Assembly (NCBI GenBank): GCA_905221605.1
Contig: CAJNDS010002468.1
Location: 720,001-784,000, forward strand
Direction of reading: 5' to 3'
Length of the DNA: 64,000 bases
Source of the DNA: Symbiodinium natans
Taxonomy: Eukaryota > Sar > Dinophyceae > Suessiales > Symbiodiniaceae
This document shows positions 1 to 10,390 of this stretch, piece after piece. The notes beneath the pieces were generated by a model. It searched no databases. It saw only the letters and a list, made by a program, of their open reading frames with translations, and was not told the origin of the DNA. How positions within the stretch are numbered: position 1 is the first letter of the stretch; every line of letters begins with the position of its first letter. Both the position numbers and the translations under genes were made by a program.

Positions 1-19
1 CCTAAACCCTAAACCCGAG

Positions 20-117
20 GCATTCCGGCCTACGTGGAGCTCTCCAACATCTTCATCGCTCTGGTATCCGAGTTGACCCACAAGGACTCGCGACCTGGCG
101 GCTCTATGGGGAACAGG
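20..117 (+). CDS. Gene A exon: TIR-like domain, first part
   Basis: An island between a CCCTAAA tract ending in CCCGAG and a TTTAGGG tract. Read after GAG|GC it gives 32 open codons beginning IPAYVELSNIFIALVSELTH and ending GNR. The motif IPAYVE followed by a hydrophobic strand and H-x-D is, as I remember it, the start of a TIR-like domain common in dinoflagellate ankyrin proteins. There it is followed by a W-x-x-RGWC motif, which is what the next exon (about 1.53 kb) carries. The exon starts in phase 1 (two bases complete a codon) and ends in phase 0 if the intron opens with GTTTAGG at 118. The 5' part of the gene should lie left of the window. The family call is from memory; no search was run. 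Confidence 0.55.
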
Positions 118-1527
118 GTTTAGGGTTTAGGGTTTAGGGTTTAGGGTTTAGGATGGTTTAGGGGTTAGGGTTTTAGGGCTTGGGGTTGAGGGTTTAGGGT
201 TTGGGGTAGTTTAGGGTTTAGGGTTTAGGCTCCGGGCTTAGGGCTTTAGTTAGGGCTTGTAGGGCTTATGAAAACGAACCTCGATGACCCTCCCACAGCC
301 CATGCGTCGGGGTGGCGAACTCGAACGCCGGTCTTGGCCTCGACTCGCGCATGTGCGTCGCAGACCAGGCGCGGGATACCCTCGTGTTTAGGGTTTAGGG
401 TTTGGGGTTTAGGGTTTAGGGTTTAGGGTTTAGGGTTTTCCATTGCACTTGAGGCCAGAAGATGGGTACCGGTTCTCTGCGCGAGGACTTGTCCGAGATC
501 GAGCTGGATGTTGAAATCACAAGCTGGGCATTCCAGAACGAGCTCATCGTTCGCACCCTAAACGCTAAACCCTAAACCCTAAACCCTAGACCCTAAACTC
601 TAAACCCTAAACCCTAAACCCTAAACCCTAAACCCTAAACCCTAAACACCAAACCCCAAACCCCAAACCCCAAACCCCAAACCCCAAACCCCAAACCCCA
701 AACCCCAAACCCCAAACCCCAAACCCCAAACCCCAACCCTAAACCCTAAACCCTAGACCCTAAACCTTCTCTCGCCTTCTCATTCCATCTACTCGTCGCC
801 TCCTACTCCTCCCCAATACCTGGATCCCGGATGGATGACTATTGAGATGCGCTGTGAAATTTTGGTGTTGTTTAAGTGAAGCCTAAACACTAAACCCTAA
901 ATCTTAAACCCTAAACCCTATACCCTAAACCCTAAGCCCTAAGCCCTAAACCCTGCTGGGCGGCATCGAGTCTGCACGACCAGCCCTCTCAAGCATATAT
1001 CTAGCGCCTACAAGGCGGTCTCACGTCTGTAAGCCATAATCGGAGTCGGAAGAATTACTAGAAACATTCCCTTCTGCTCCCTTTGTAATTCCGCTCTAAT
1101 CACCCCCTGTGCTTATTTTTAAGGTGCCTATATTGCCTACCTTGGGGGCCTTGTGGTGAGGAGGCCCAGTATTGGTTCAAGCAAGTCGAGGTTTAGGGCT
1201 TAGGGTTTTGTGGACTTGGGTCAACCGCCACGAACAGAGGATGTCCCCAGGCGCATCCTAAAACCCTGAAACGCTAAAACGCCCCGTAAACCGTAAACCG
1301 GGCACCCTAAGCCTTAGAAGCCCAAGGCCCGAATCCCTAATCCCGAAACCCTTATAAATCCTACAAAGCCAGAACTTGGGGGGCGGGGGGGTATCCCGAA
1401 ACCCGAAACCTCAAAACCCCAAAAGCAGAAAACCCTAAACCCTAGCTTCCCTGAATCCTAAACCCTAAACGCCCAAAGCCCTAAGCCCTAAACCCTAAAC
1501 CCTAAACCCTAAACCCTAAACGACAAG
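118..1527 (+). other. Gene A intron made largely of telomere-like repeats
   Basis: Opens with G-strand TTTAGGG copies (118-250 and 387-435) and closes with C-strand CCCTAAA copies (1483-1520). The middle holds a C-strand block (555-650), a run of about 12 CCCCAAA units (651-735), and non-repeat stretches at 265-385, 436-550, 770-880 and 955-1190. The stretches at 265-385 and 436-550 are GC-rich and open in several frames on both strands. They sit in the reverse context (G-strand repeat to the left, C-strand to the right), so I treat them as intron interior. Confidence 0.45.
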
Positions 1528-1601
1528 CCAAGGTCCCAGCTGGTAAACTACAGCTCGTGGCTCTCGCGGGGCTGGTGTGGCTTGAGCCCTTCTTCAGTCG
1601 G
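1528..1601 (+). CDS. Gene A exon: TIR-like domain, WLSRGWC motif
   Basis: A GC-rich island between CCCTAAA copies and a degenerate GTTTAGGAG. The reading frame gives PRSQLVNYSSWLSRGWC followed by GLSPSSV. The NYSSWLSRGWC string is the hallmark of the dinoflagellate TIR-like domain and follows IPAYVE in the expected order. The start may be 1528 (after ACAAG) or 1540 (after CCCAG); both keep phase 0 and match the end of the previous exon. The family usually continues with an acidic residue soon after RGWC, which is not seen, so the true donor may lie upstream of 1601 with the rest of the domain on an exon I could not find. Confidence 0.5.
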
Positions 1602-3780
1602 GTTTAGGAGTGAGGGGTTTGGGGTTTAGGGTTTTGGGGTTTTGGGTTTATGCTTCGTGCAGTTTGAGGCTGCAGCTTTGTCTTTTCTTTCTAGCTTGTT
1701 TTTTGTTTTAGCTTTTTGATCTTCATTTTGTTGAAGGGGGGGGGGTTGGGGGCTTTGCTTCTGGGTGAGCTTCTTACCAACCGTACACAACTCATGAGTA
1801 ACATGGAACCCCCTAAACCCTAGACCCTAACTCCTGAACCCCCTGAAGCCGCAAATGTTGGGGCTTTGTTGCTGGCGGTTGATGGCTTATCGGCTCGAGG
1901 AGACTTCTTGTGTGTTGTTGTTTTCTACTATTATTTGCTTAAGAACCCAGTCCCCCCCCAAGAAAAAACAAGAATAGTAAGAATAAGAATAACAATAGAA
2001 AAACACCAATAACAATCTTATTAATAATAATGGTAATAACATAAAGCAAAAAACCAAGCACATATTCTTCCTCAGAAGGTTATTGTCTTTGCATTTTTTT
2101 GGAGGGGGGGGGGGGGAGGCGTAAGCAAACAGCAGTTTTGGAACCGTTTTACAGTTTGTGTGGGGCTTGCAGTGTTTGGTGCTGTTTTTTGGGTACGGCA
2201 GGACCTGTAACCCTTTTCCTACTCTAAACCCTGAACCCTAAACCCCAAAGCCCAAACCCTATACCCTGAACCTTCACTCCAGAACTGCCCAGGTAGAGCG
2301 GAGACGCTTGGCCAGAGAAGCAGGGTGCTGTCCCTAAGCTCCTGACCTCTACTCCCGAAACCCGACAAGAGCCTAAACGACTGCAACCCTAAACCCTAAA
2401 CCCTAAACCCTAAACCCTAAACCCTAAACCCTAAACCCTAAACCCTAAACCCTAAACCCTAAACCTTCGCAAACCTCTCACACCCCTAAGCCATTGCATC
2501 CCCAAACCCTAGCTGAACCGCCTGAGCGGAAGAATTTGCGAGCAGCATTCCCCATAGAACTGTGCTACAATAATCCCCCAAAAACCTCCCTAAAAAGTCG
2601 CAAGTTTTTGGGAAATGAGGGTTAAGCCCTAAACCATAAACTCTACACCCTACACCCTGAACCCCAATCCCTAAACAGTCGCATTTTTTTGGGGGATGAG
2701 GTTGTGGTGCCGCCTGCTGTCGAACAAATCCGACACCTCGGCCACTCGTTGCCTTAATCACAACTCTGACGGGTCGGCTTTAAGAGTTTAGGGATTGGGG
2801 TTTGGGGGTTTGGGGTTTAGGGTTTAGGGTTTAGGGTTTAGGGGATTTTGGTTTAGGGCTCGTGGTAGGGAGTTGTGGAAGTAAGTACCCTGCACATCCC
2901 CTTCGATGGTTCCGCGGGGGATAGAAACTAGTACCCGGAGTGGGCCCTGTTTCCTGGTTTTAGGTTTGGGGTTCCCCTATAATCCCCCTAAAACCAAAAA
3001 GGGCGCCCCTGTTTATTCCTAGGTTACTCCTGGGCCACCCTAAACTCTAAACCCTTAAGCCTACACCCTAAACCCTAAACCCTAAAGCTGCCCTTTTCCC
3101 AAGTTGTCCTACCAAGCTTTCGTTTGTAAGAGCTTTCAGGTGCAGTCGAAAATGTCCACTGGCTTGAGGATCTGTTCTTGTAGGTTTAGGGATTAGGGTT
3201 TCGGGCTTAGGGTTTTGGATCCAAGGGACCCCAAAAAGCCCTATTTCGCATGGCTTTCGGGCACCTAATGCCACAACAGTACTACAGATGGACCCTCGAT
3301 GAGGGTTTTGCGAGACTCCCGAATTCCAGCGGAGTTTGCCTCAACGGATTCGCCTCGCGCCAGTTTTGGGATCAGGGTTCAGTGTTCAGGGTTTAGGGTT
3401 TAGGGTTCAGGGTTTAGGGTTTAGGGTTTAGGGTTTAGGGTTAAGGGTTTAGGGTTTGGGGTTTAGGGTTTAGGGTTTAGGCTCCAGGGTTCAGGATCCA
3501 GGGAGGGCCCTGGGATGGGTGTGGGAAGGGGGGGGGGGGTGAGAAGGGCTCAACCCTAAACCATGGATCCCACAGGCCTAACCACAAGGAGCTAAAGCCC
3601 AACCCTTAGAGCCTGAAAGCCCACAACCCTAACAGTGGAGCTGAAGCAGCATTTTGCTTCGAGGGTTCCCAGGAATTTGTGAGCTATTCGAGCGTTTGAG
3701 GTGCTTCGGGGTGGAAGGGTTATGGAAGACAGACCCTAGACCCTTGACCCTAGACCCTAAACCCTAAACCCTAAACCCAG
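1602..3780 (+). other. Intronic, repeat-rich stretch of gene A
   Basis: Mixed TTTAGGG- and CCCTAAA-type tracts, the largest being CCCTAAA x11 at 2385-2466 and TTTAGGG at 3380-3485. An A-rich stretch at 1940-2080 follows TGCTTAAGAACCC and resembles the small element at 60.6 kb. Poly-G runs occur at 1736-1744, 2102-2116 and 3530-3540. No exon here is convincing. Confidence 0.4.
2385..2466 (-). repeat. Telomere-like array, CCCTAAA x11
   Basis: Eleven near-perfect CCCTAAA units on the + strand, that is TTTAGGG on the - strand. They lie inside an intron of gene A. TTTAGGG is the telomere repeat of plants and of dinoflagellates. Confidence 0.95.
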
Positions 3781-3899
3781 ACCGCGGCTGCAATGGGGTT
3801 CGCACCGAGCCCGATGCAGGTCATCGTCGTGTACTCCGCGAGGGAGGCAGAGTTCATGTTCCCTCTGGACTCTTGGCTTTCTTCTGGCTGGCTCTTCGG
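3781..3899 (+). CDS. Gene A exon: TIR-like domain, C-terminal part
   Basis: Follows a CCCTAAA tract ending in CCCAG and runs directly into (TTTAGGG)n. It is open for 39 codons in phase 0, including PMQVIVVYSAREAEFMFPLD and a tail DSWLSSGWLFG. A hydrophobic strand VIVVYSA followed by EAEFMFPLDS fits the part of the TIR-like family that comes after RGWC. The intron would open with GTTTAGGG at 3900. It ends in phase 2, which does not fit the phase-0 start of the next recognised exon. A further exon (perhaps near 4070-4125, after TTTTGCAG) may lie between them, or the donor may differ. Confidence 0.45.
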
Positions 3900-4009
3900 G
3901 TTTAGGGTTTAGGGTTTAGGTTTAGGGTTTAGGGTTTAGGGTTTAGGGTTTAGGGTTTAGGGTTTAGGGTTTAGGGTTTAGGGTTTAGGGTTTAGGGTTT
4001 AGGGTTAGG
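3898..4009 (+). repeat. Telomere-like array, TTTAGGG x15
   Basis: About fifteen TTTAGGG units, one shortened to TTAGG, beginning exactly at the end of the exon upstream, whose donor would be the first GTTTAG. Confidence 0.95.
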
Positions 4010-4132
4010 ACTTTAACCTTTTGGGTTGTTGAAAAAACTGCAATGAGGAGCCTAAAAGTTTGTTTTGCAGGGGATCAGAAGTCAGCCAAGGACTGGCAGC
4101 ACAACACCATTGCATCTCGGCTAGGGGTGCAG

Positions 4133-4330
4133 GGTTAGGGTTTTAGGGTTTTAGGGTTTTAGGGTTTTAGGGTTTTAGGGTTTTAGGGTTTTAGGGTTTT
4201 AGGGTTTTAGGGTTTTAGGGTTTTAGGGTTTTAGGGTTTTAGGTTTTTAGGGTTTTAGGGTTTTAGGGTTTTAGGGTTTTAGGGTTTTAGGGTTTTAGGG
4301 TTTTAGGGTTTTAGGGTTTTAGGGTTTTAG
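4133..4330 (+). repeat. Variant array, TTTTAGGG x25
   Basis: Roughly 25 consecutive eight-base TTTTAGGG units with almost no drift. Neighbouring arrays use the seven-base unit, so this block was amplified locally from a variant. Confidence 0.95.
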
Positions 4331-4523
4331 GGTTTAGGGGTTAGGGTTCAGGGTTTAGGAGTTAGGGTGTAGGTTTAGGGTTTAGGGGTTAGGGGTTAGG
4401 GGTTAGGGTTTTAGGGTTTAATTAGGGTGCAGGGTTCAGGGTTCAGGGTTTGCGGTTTAATGTTTAGGATTTTGGATCTTGGGGGTTGTGGGGTTTGTAG
4501 GGTTTAGGGGAGCTGGCAACCCT

Positions 4524-4695
4524 AAGCCCTAAACCCTAAACCCTAAACCTGAAACCCTACACCCTACACCCTACACCCTACACCCTACACCCTACACCCT
4601 ACACCCTAAACCCTAAACCCTAAACCCTAAACCCTAAACCCTAAACCCTAAACCCTAAACCCTAAACCCTAAACCCTAAACCCTAAACCCTAAAC
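4524..4695 (-). repeat. Two-part array: CCCTACA then CCCTAAA
   Basis: Seven CCCTACA units (about 4553-4606) pass sharply into thirteen CCCTAAA units (to 4695). The block closes the intron before the exon at 4706. Confidence 0.93.
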
Positions 4696-4705
4696 TCTAC
4701 TGAAG

Positions 4706-4789
4706 GTGGACGGCAACTTCACCGTGGAGAGCGACCGGGCCGCTGTCGTGAAGCTTGGTGAAATGGCGGCGCCTTGGACAGAACCTTGG
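4706..4789 (+). CDS. Gene A exon: follows the TIR-like domain
   Basis: Exactly 28 codons between CTACTGAAG and GTTTAGGG. The peptide includes VDGNFTVESDRAAVVKLGEM and ends WTEPW. The string G-x-FTVESDRAAV resembles the segment that follows the TIR-like domain in the same dinoflagellate protein family (recalled, not searched). It starts and ends in phase 0 and joins in frame to the next exon at 5424. The acceptor has the AG|G context usual for dinoflagellates, and the donor is the first telomere-like unit. Confidence 0.5.
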
Positions 4790-5423
4790 GTTTAGGGTTT
4801 AGGGTTTAGGGTTGAGGGTTTGGGTTTAGGGTTTAGGGTTTAGGGTTTAGGGTTTTAGGGTTTGAGGGTTTTAGGGCTTTAGGGCTTTAGGGTTTAGGGT
4901 GTAGGGTTTAAAGGTCTTTCGGGCTGAGTTAGGGTGTGGGGGAAGGGGGGTGTGGGGGGCTAGATTGGGGTTTTGGGTTTAGGGTTCTCAGGAATGGGTT
5001 AGTTGGGGGTAGGGTGTAGCATCAGGACTTCGCAGGGTATAGGGTCTCGTCTGTGTTCGAAGTAAAGTTTGCAGAGAGTTCATAGTGGTTTCGGGTCGGT
5101 TGGTAACCCTAAACCCTAAACACTGAATGGTGTAGGGCTTGGGGCTGGGGACCCTTAAACCCCAAATCCTAGTTGAACAACTGCTTTGGGTCTTTGTGTT
5201 TAGCCAAGATTGTCAAACCTACTTTTTTCAGGATTTTGCAGGATACTTAAGAGTCATAAAGGGGGTCTGCCAGTCATAGCCTACGCAAAAGTAGGCTTGG
5301 GGGTAGTTCGGGTAAGATTTTAGTATTTAGGGTTCACTGTATTTATAAGGTTTAGTGTATTTCAGGGTTTAGGGTATGTAGGGTATGTAGGACAAAGATA
5401 AGCCCCCCAAACCCCAAACTCAG

Positions 5424-5497
5424 GTCGAAAGCAAGATCCAGCACTTACGGGAGAAGGGCATGTCCCCCGGCCCCAGCCTGCCATGCAGATGCAGGAT
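5424..5497 (+). CDS. Gene A exon: linker before the ankyrin repeats
   Basis: Begins after CCCCAAACTCAG in phase 0, matching the previous exon, and reads VESKIQHLREKGMSPGPSLP then CRCR. With the donor GTAGGGTTTAGGG at 5498 it ends in phase 2, which fits the next exon at 7466; without splicing the frame meets TAG immediately. The charged helix KIQHLREKG suits a linker between the TIR-like domain and the ankyrin repeats. Confidence 0.5.
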
Positions 5498-5734
5498 GTA
5501 GGGTTTAGGGCTTTCGGGTTTAGGGTTCAGGGTTTAGGGTTTTTAGGGATTAGGGCTTTCGGGTTTAAGGTTGAGGGTTAAGGGTTCAGGGGCAGGGCGG
5601 TTCAGGGGTTCCGGGTTCTAGGGATTTGGAGGTTCAAGGGTGTTACTTTCTGGGGACTGGCAAGTTTTCGGAAACTCTGGTCCCTAGTCACGGCTGACCA
5701 AAGTCAACTGAGGGCAGTATGTGAGGGGCCAGGA

Positions 5735-6063
5735 TGGGGGCAGAAAGTCCGGAATATGTTTTTTTCAAGTTTCAAATTGTTTCCATAGTTTCAAATTAGT
5801 TTCCAATCAGTTTCAAATTAGTTTCAAAATCCAGTTGCAAAATCGCTTTTAAGGGGCAACTGCAATTTCTGTGCGCGCTTTTTGAAAACCAGGAACCTCT
5901 GAGATTCCTTCATTTTTTCAATTGCACGTAGAAAAATCAGTTTCCCCTTAACAGCGCTTTTGCAACTGGATTTTGAAACTATTTTGAAACTATTTTGCAA
6001 CTATTTTGAAACTAATTTGAAACTACGGAAACGAATTTGAAACTTGCAAAACGCGGTATTTCT
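5735..6063. mobile_element. Foldback (MITE-like) element with ~100-bp arms
   Basis: The left arm (from CAAGTTTCAAATTGTTTCC at 5766) and the right arm (to GAATTTGAAACTTG at 6046) are near-perfect inverted copies built of short TTTCAAA/TTTGCAA modules. They meet around CCAGTTGCAAAA and TTAAGGGG. The inverted similarity continues outward, more weakly, to CAGAAA (5735) and TTTCTG (6063). The middle (about 5870-5930) is non-repeated. No coding capacity; it lies in an intron of gene A. Confidence 0.8.
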
Positions 6064-6390
6064 GCTCTTTGGCGCTTGGCCACACCCGAGCAAGAGGGAG
6101 CTTAGGCTTGAAGCTGCAAAAAGTACATCTCCGACATTCTTCCCAAAAGTCATTCCAGCAACAACTCTTGCCAACAAGTCAGTAAATTATCTTGTCCGAG
6201 ACTGTAGGGATCTTTTTTCTGAAGAGAAAAGAAGTTTAGATTTTGAATTGCTTGGTTCTTGGTGAAGTATAGAGGGCTCGGGTGTCCACCTATCATCCCC
6301 TCACTCTCCACCCCCCCCCCCCTAAGTTGTTTCTCCTCCAAATGATTTAGTCCTTGGTTTAGGACTTAGGCTTCATGAGAACTACTTTAA

Positions 6391-6492
6391 GCCCTAAACC
6401 CTAAACCCTAAACCCTAAACCCTAAACCCTAAACCCTAAACCCTAAACCCTAAACCCTAAACCCTAAACCCTAAACCCTAAACCCTAAACCT
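6391..6492 (-). repeat. Telomere-like array, CCCTAAA x14
   Basis: Fourteen uninterrupted CCCTAAA units in an intron of gene A. Confidence 0.95.
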
Positions 6493-7465
6493 TGGCCCCT
6501 GCCTGGAGTACCCTTTTACGGGGGGAGTTTGAAACCCACGTCCTTGTGGGGGGTACATTTGTGATTTAGTCTGGGCCCCAGGGGTTGATCTTAGGGTTTT
6601 TCAGTGGGCCGACCATACACGTTCAATGGGCGGAGGAGATGTTTCCGTCAATTCTCGGATGTATCTTCATCCTTTCGCAGGGTTGCTTCTCCGAGACCCC
6701 TACTCCCAAAACCTCACTCCTAAACTCCAAACTGCGCAACAAGAGAGGTTGAGCCACTTCCGCTTCTACCTAGCGCAACGACCAAAGCTCCTCAGTCAGC
6801 AGAGGACTGGGTTTTTTTGCCGGAGCTTGCAAATGAGAGTTCAGGGTGGAGGTTTCCTTGCAGGCTCGCAGCGTTTGCCCTAAACCCTCAACCCTAAGCT
6901 CATGGGTTCCCCTCCTACCCCCCTCTATACTTTACACCCCCCTAGGTTTTCCCATAGCTAAGGCGAAAGCCTGATTAAGGGTATTTAAGGGGAGAAAGAG
7001 AAGAAGAAGAAGAGTGCGCTGAATGTAGCCCCTACTCCCCAGAGCCAACCAAGTTTCACAGACTCCACGTTGGGCTCGACGGCCTCCAGGCGTTACAAAC
7101 TTGAAGAGCCCTCAGTATAGGAACGTGCGGGGATCCGGCGAAGAGGCAGGTGAAAGGGCGAAATCAGGAACCCCTGTCCAAGGAAAGCAAGCAGAAGAGG
7201 GTTCTTGAGGGAGGGGGTTAAGGGGGGTATGTAGCGCAAGGTTCCCTAATACTCCCCACCACTCCCTTAAGGCTCCCTAAGCTTCCCTAAGGTTCGATAG
7301 GTTTAAGAACCCCAAAATGATCCGTGCACCCTCCAACGAAAACAAAACAGAACCCCTAAGCCTTTAAGCCTCTAAAACCCCTAAGCCTCCCAAGTCTGAA
7401 CCCTGAACCTTAAACCCTAACTCCCAAATCTGAACTCTGAACCTGAAACCCTAAAGCTGCAACAG

Positions 7466-7528
7466 GACCGTTCGTGACCTCCAGGGCTTCTTGGAACATT
7501 TCCGCTTCGACAGCTTGGAGCAAGCCGC
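7466..7528 (+). CDS. Gene A exon: helix before the first ankyrin repeat
   Basis: After GCTGCAACAG. The first G completes a codon left open by the previous exon (phase 2), then TVRDLQGFLEHFRFDSLEQA. The FLEHFRFDSLEQA helix resembles the segment just before the ankyrin repeats in dinoflagellate TIR-like/ankyrin proteins (from memory). No GT lies near the 3' end. A GA donor (GACGCG, exon end 7528) or a GC donor (GCGCCT, exon end 7531) would each give the phase needed by the next exon. Confidence 0.45.
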
Positions 7529-7756
7529 GACGCGCCTGAACCCTTAAAGACTAAACCACCCCAAACCCTTAAAGCCCCAAAAGCCCCAAAAGCCCTAAAC
7601 CCTAAACTCCCAAGCCCCTGAAGCCCTAAAGCCCTAAACTCCTTCTAGTGTTCGAGGTGCTGAACTTCGGGGTGTTGAGGGCTTCTAAAGCCCTCAACTT
7701 TGCAGCCTTGAGACCAGGATGCCCCCAGTAGCCCCCTTGTTCCCTTGTTTTTTTGG

Positions 7757-7825
7757 GGGTTTAGGGTTTAGGGTTTAGGGTTTAGGGTTTAGGGTTTAGG
7801 GTTTAGGGTTTAGGGTTTAGGGTTA
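7757..7825 (+). repeat. Telomere-like array, TTTAGGG x10
   Basis: Ten TTTAGGG units just upstream of a 163-bp tandem duplication. Confidence 0.95.
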
Positions 7826-7826
7826 G

Positions 7827-8133
7827 GGGCTCAACCCTAAACCCTGAACCGTAAACCCCTTTAAGCAAAGAAAGGGCGGGTTAGCGTCGGGCGCCGATAC
7901 TGGTTACTGGGCAACCGAGGAACCTCAGCAAAGCACCAGGTTTAGGGGGGTTTGGGGTTTAGGTTTTAGGGTTTAGGGTTTACGGTTAGGCGCTCAACCC
8001 TAAACCCTGAACCCTAAACCCCTTTAAGCAAAGAAAGGGCGGGTTAGCGTCGGGCGCCGATACTGGGCAACCGAGGAACCTCAGCAAAGCACCAGGTTTA
8101 GGGGGGTTTGGGGTTTAGGTTTTAGGGTTTAGG
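7827..8133. repeat. 163-bp tandem duplication
   Basis: Two head-to-tail copies (about 7827-7989 and 7990-8133). Both run from CTCAACCCTAAACCCTGAACC through AAGCAAAGAAAGGGCGGG and GAGGAACCTCAGCAAAGC to TTTAGGGGGGTTTGGGG. They differ by a 7-base deletion (TTACTGG) in the second copy and a few substitutions, so the event looks recent. It lies in an intron of gene A. Confidence 0.9.
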
Positions 8134-8750
8134 GCCCCCAGGTCCGAACCCTCTGAAACCAGTCAAGCTTCTGGTTCAGGGTTTAGGGTGGAGGGTTTAG
8201 GATTGAGGGTCTACATAGGGCAATCTCAAGCCGTTAACATCCGGCCCTAAACCCTAAACCCTAAAACCCTATATGCTAAACCCTAAACCCTAAACCCTAC
8301 AACCCTAAACTTCAAGTCCTTAGCTGAAGCTCCAGATGGGAGTCTCCTGAGCCTGTGGCTCAGGGATTCAGGGTTGGGATGTTCGCCCTTATACTGGCAG
8401 GCCTTAATCGGGATTATCATGGGAGGAGGGGTACTAGAATCCCTACTAACCCTAAACCCTAAACCCCAACGCAAAAACAGGGGATTCAACTACTAGCCAA
8501 GCGTACCCTAAAGCCCTAAGCCATCAAATGCAATCCTCTCAGCCCTAAACCCACCGAGTCTCGGATTTGTTCGAGACACCGAAATCCCACAATCCTAGAA
8601 CTTAGTTGTTGTCATGTATGTGTTTTTAACTATCCCTGGGATAGTTCCACAGGTTAAAGAAACATTCCATCTAGGAAAGTTGTCAGTTCTCCCTCCTGAA
8701 CCCTAAAACCCTAAACCCTAAACCCTGAACCCTAAACCCTAAACCCCAAG

Positions 8751-8865
8751 CACATTGGCAACCAAGATTGCCGACAAGAGCGGCATGAATGCCGTGATGT
8801 GCGCCGTCTTCTCCGGTGATGCTGACATCCTGCGGCAGCTGCTTCGGCATGCATCTATACTTAGC
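8751..8865 (+). CDS. Gene A exon: ankyrin repeat
   Basis: Island between CCCCAAG and GTTCAGGGG/TTTAGGG. The frame reads TLATKIADKSGMNAVMCAVF then SGDADILRQLLRHAS. The pattern D-K-S-G-M-x-A-V-M-x-A-V-x-S-G-x-x-x-I-L-R-x-L-L is a clear ankyrin helix-turn-helix. It starts with one base completing a codon, which suits the GC or GA donor proposed for the previous exon. The end is uncertain: GTTCAGGGG (8866, phase 0) or GCGTTCAGGGG (8864, phase 1); the next exon wants phase 1. Confidence 0.65.
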
Positions 8866-9362
8866 GTTCAGGGGTGGTAGGTGGTAGGGACTTACTTGGA
8901 GGTCCAGGGTTTAGGGTTTAGGGTTTAGGGTTTAGGGTTTAGGGTTCAGGGTTCAGGGTTTAGGGTTTAGGGTTTAGGGTGGGCGTAGGGACTTCGGGGA
9001 CAGGCTGCGACTTGCACACGTGGAGGTGTAGAAGCGCACATGCGCGCATTGCATGCGCGCGGACATGCGTACGACAGCCATGTAGCTACAGGCACAGAGG
9101 CACAGCGACGTGCAGATCTACCGACGTACAGAAGGTACAAATCGAGAAGTGTACCAAGTTTTTAGGGTTTAGTGTTTAGGGTTTAGGGTTTAGGGTTTAG
9201 GGTCTCTGTGTAAAACCCTAAATCCAACCCTACAGGAAGGCGATACGCTTGCTCAGCCGAGGACCCACCTCCCCCCCCTCCCCCCCCCGCCCCCCTGTGA
9301 ACCACCTAGAGGACCTAGGACCTAGCAGGGGCTTACCCTGTCCATCAACAAACAGCACCCTT

Positions 9363-9420
9363 GACCCTAAACCCTAAACCCTAAACCCTAAACCCTAAAC
9401 CCTAAACCCTAAACCCTAGA
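9363..9420 (-). repeat. Telomere-like array, CCCTAAA x8, then CCCTAGA copies
   Basis: Eight CCCTAAA units followed by several CCCTAGA units, closing the intron before the exon at 9483. Confidence 0.93.
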
Positions 9421-9482
9421 CCCTAGACCCTAGACCCTATAGACCCTAGACCCAGACCCTAAACATACTCCGGTGACAACAG

Positions 9483-9551
9483 CGAGGCTGGCAGAGAACC
9501 GCGCCGACATGAACCACTCGATCACCGGCCTAGGTGGCTTTGGAAGAGGGG
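9483..9551 (+). CDS. Gene A exon: ankyrin repeat tail
   Basis: After GTGACAACAG. Two bases complete a codon, then RLAENRADMNHSITGLGGFG. L-x-E-N-R-A-D-M-N is the second helix and loop of an ankyrin repeat (compare LLENGADVN). The intron opens with GTTTAGGG at 9552, leaving phase 1, which fits the next exon at 10690 exactly. Confidence 0.55.
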
Positions 9552-9604
9552 GTTTAGGGTTTAGGGTTTAGGGTTTAGGGTTTAGGGTTTAGGGTTTAGG
9601 GTTT
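9551..9604 (+). repeat. Telomere-like array, TTTAGGG x8
   Basis: Eight TTTAGGG units beginning at the exon edge, at the 5' end of the intron. Confidence 0.94.
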
Positions 9605-10071
9605 AGCGTACCTTAAGAGTTGTTTTGTACCTGAACGCTGCCTCAAGGTTGGCGTTCAGAGGGGGGGTGGGAGGGGAGAGTCATACCTGCGCCTCAAGGT
9701 GTTGCTTACCCGCCTCAAATCCCTGAATGTACCCCAAAGCCCTAAACCCAGACGAAGCAAACATGGACCTCCACCCCAAACCCATCAAAAGCCCTAAAAA
9801 AGCACTCAAAAGGCCCCAAAGCACTACCCTAAGCTGCTTGGGTCCTAAAGTCCACTATATAGGAAGCACTTTAAGGCCACACCAATTATAAGCCCTAAAC
9901 CACGTACATCTTTCCGAATTCATGAAGCCTAAGCAGCGGTTTAGGGTTTGGGGCTTAGGGCTTGGGGGGAAGAGCTTGAGGTTTAAATGGTGCGAAATGC
10001 ATGTGTTGGACGGCTTGGATGGTTTAGGACCCCACTTTTCGTCAATTCTGCGGGCCTTCCCTGCCTGGCCC

Positions 10072-10131
10072 TAAACCCTAAACCCTAAACCCTAAACCCT
10101 AAACCCTAAACCCTAAACCCTAAACCCTAAA
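10072..10131 (-). repeat. Telomere-like array, CCCTAAA x8
   Basis: Eight CCCTAAA units. They are followed by a GC-rich island (10132-10240) that is open on the + strand but resembles nothing I know. Confidence 0.94.
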
Positions 10132-10260
10132 TGGTCGGTGCAGACTTCATTGGGATTCTTCAGTGCCGAAACCTCGTAGACCCTCAGCCTGGGGCGAGGC
10201 TTTCAGGTGCTCAGTCTGAAAGATTCACAGCAGAGCCTGTAGGGTTTAGGGTTTAGGTTG

Positions 10261-10390
10261 CTTTCTGTATATGTCTACATACACACATACATATATGTAT
10301 ATATATATAGATAGATCGATAGATAGATAGATAGGCATATGCATACACATATGTATATCATACATATGTATGTATATATATATATATCGT
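10261..10390. repeat. TA/TAGA/TACA microsatellite
   Basis: A 130-base run of ATAC, GATA and TA units, the only strongly AT-rich spot nearby. It contains short palindromes such as ACATATGTATGTATATA. Confidence 0.85.

Noticed and set aside
265-385. Possible exon on either strand
   Set aside because: Both strands are open and nothing is recognised; flanks do not follow the exon pattern.
436-550. GC-rich island open on both strands (for example MGTGSLREDLSEIELDVE on +, NDELVLECPACDFNIQLD on -)
   Set aside because: Open in several frames, and in the reverse repeat context; I cannot tell whether or which strand codes, so it is left as intron interior.
2293-2324. Mini-exon VERRRLARE after CTGCCCAG that could continue the TIR-like domain after RGWC
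   Set aside because: Attractive by family, but its phase does not match the preceding exon and it is too short to judge.
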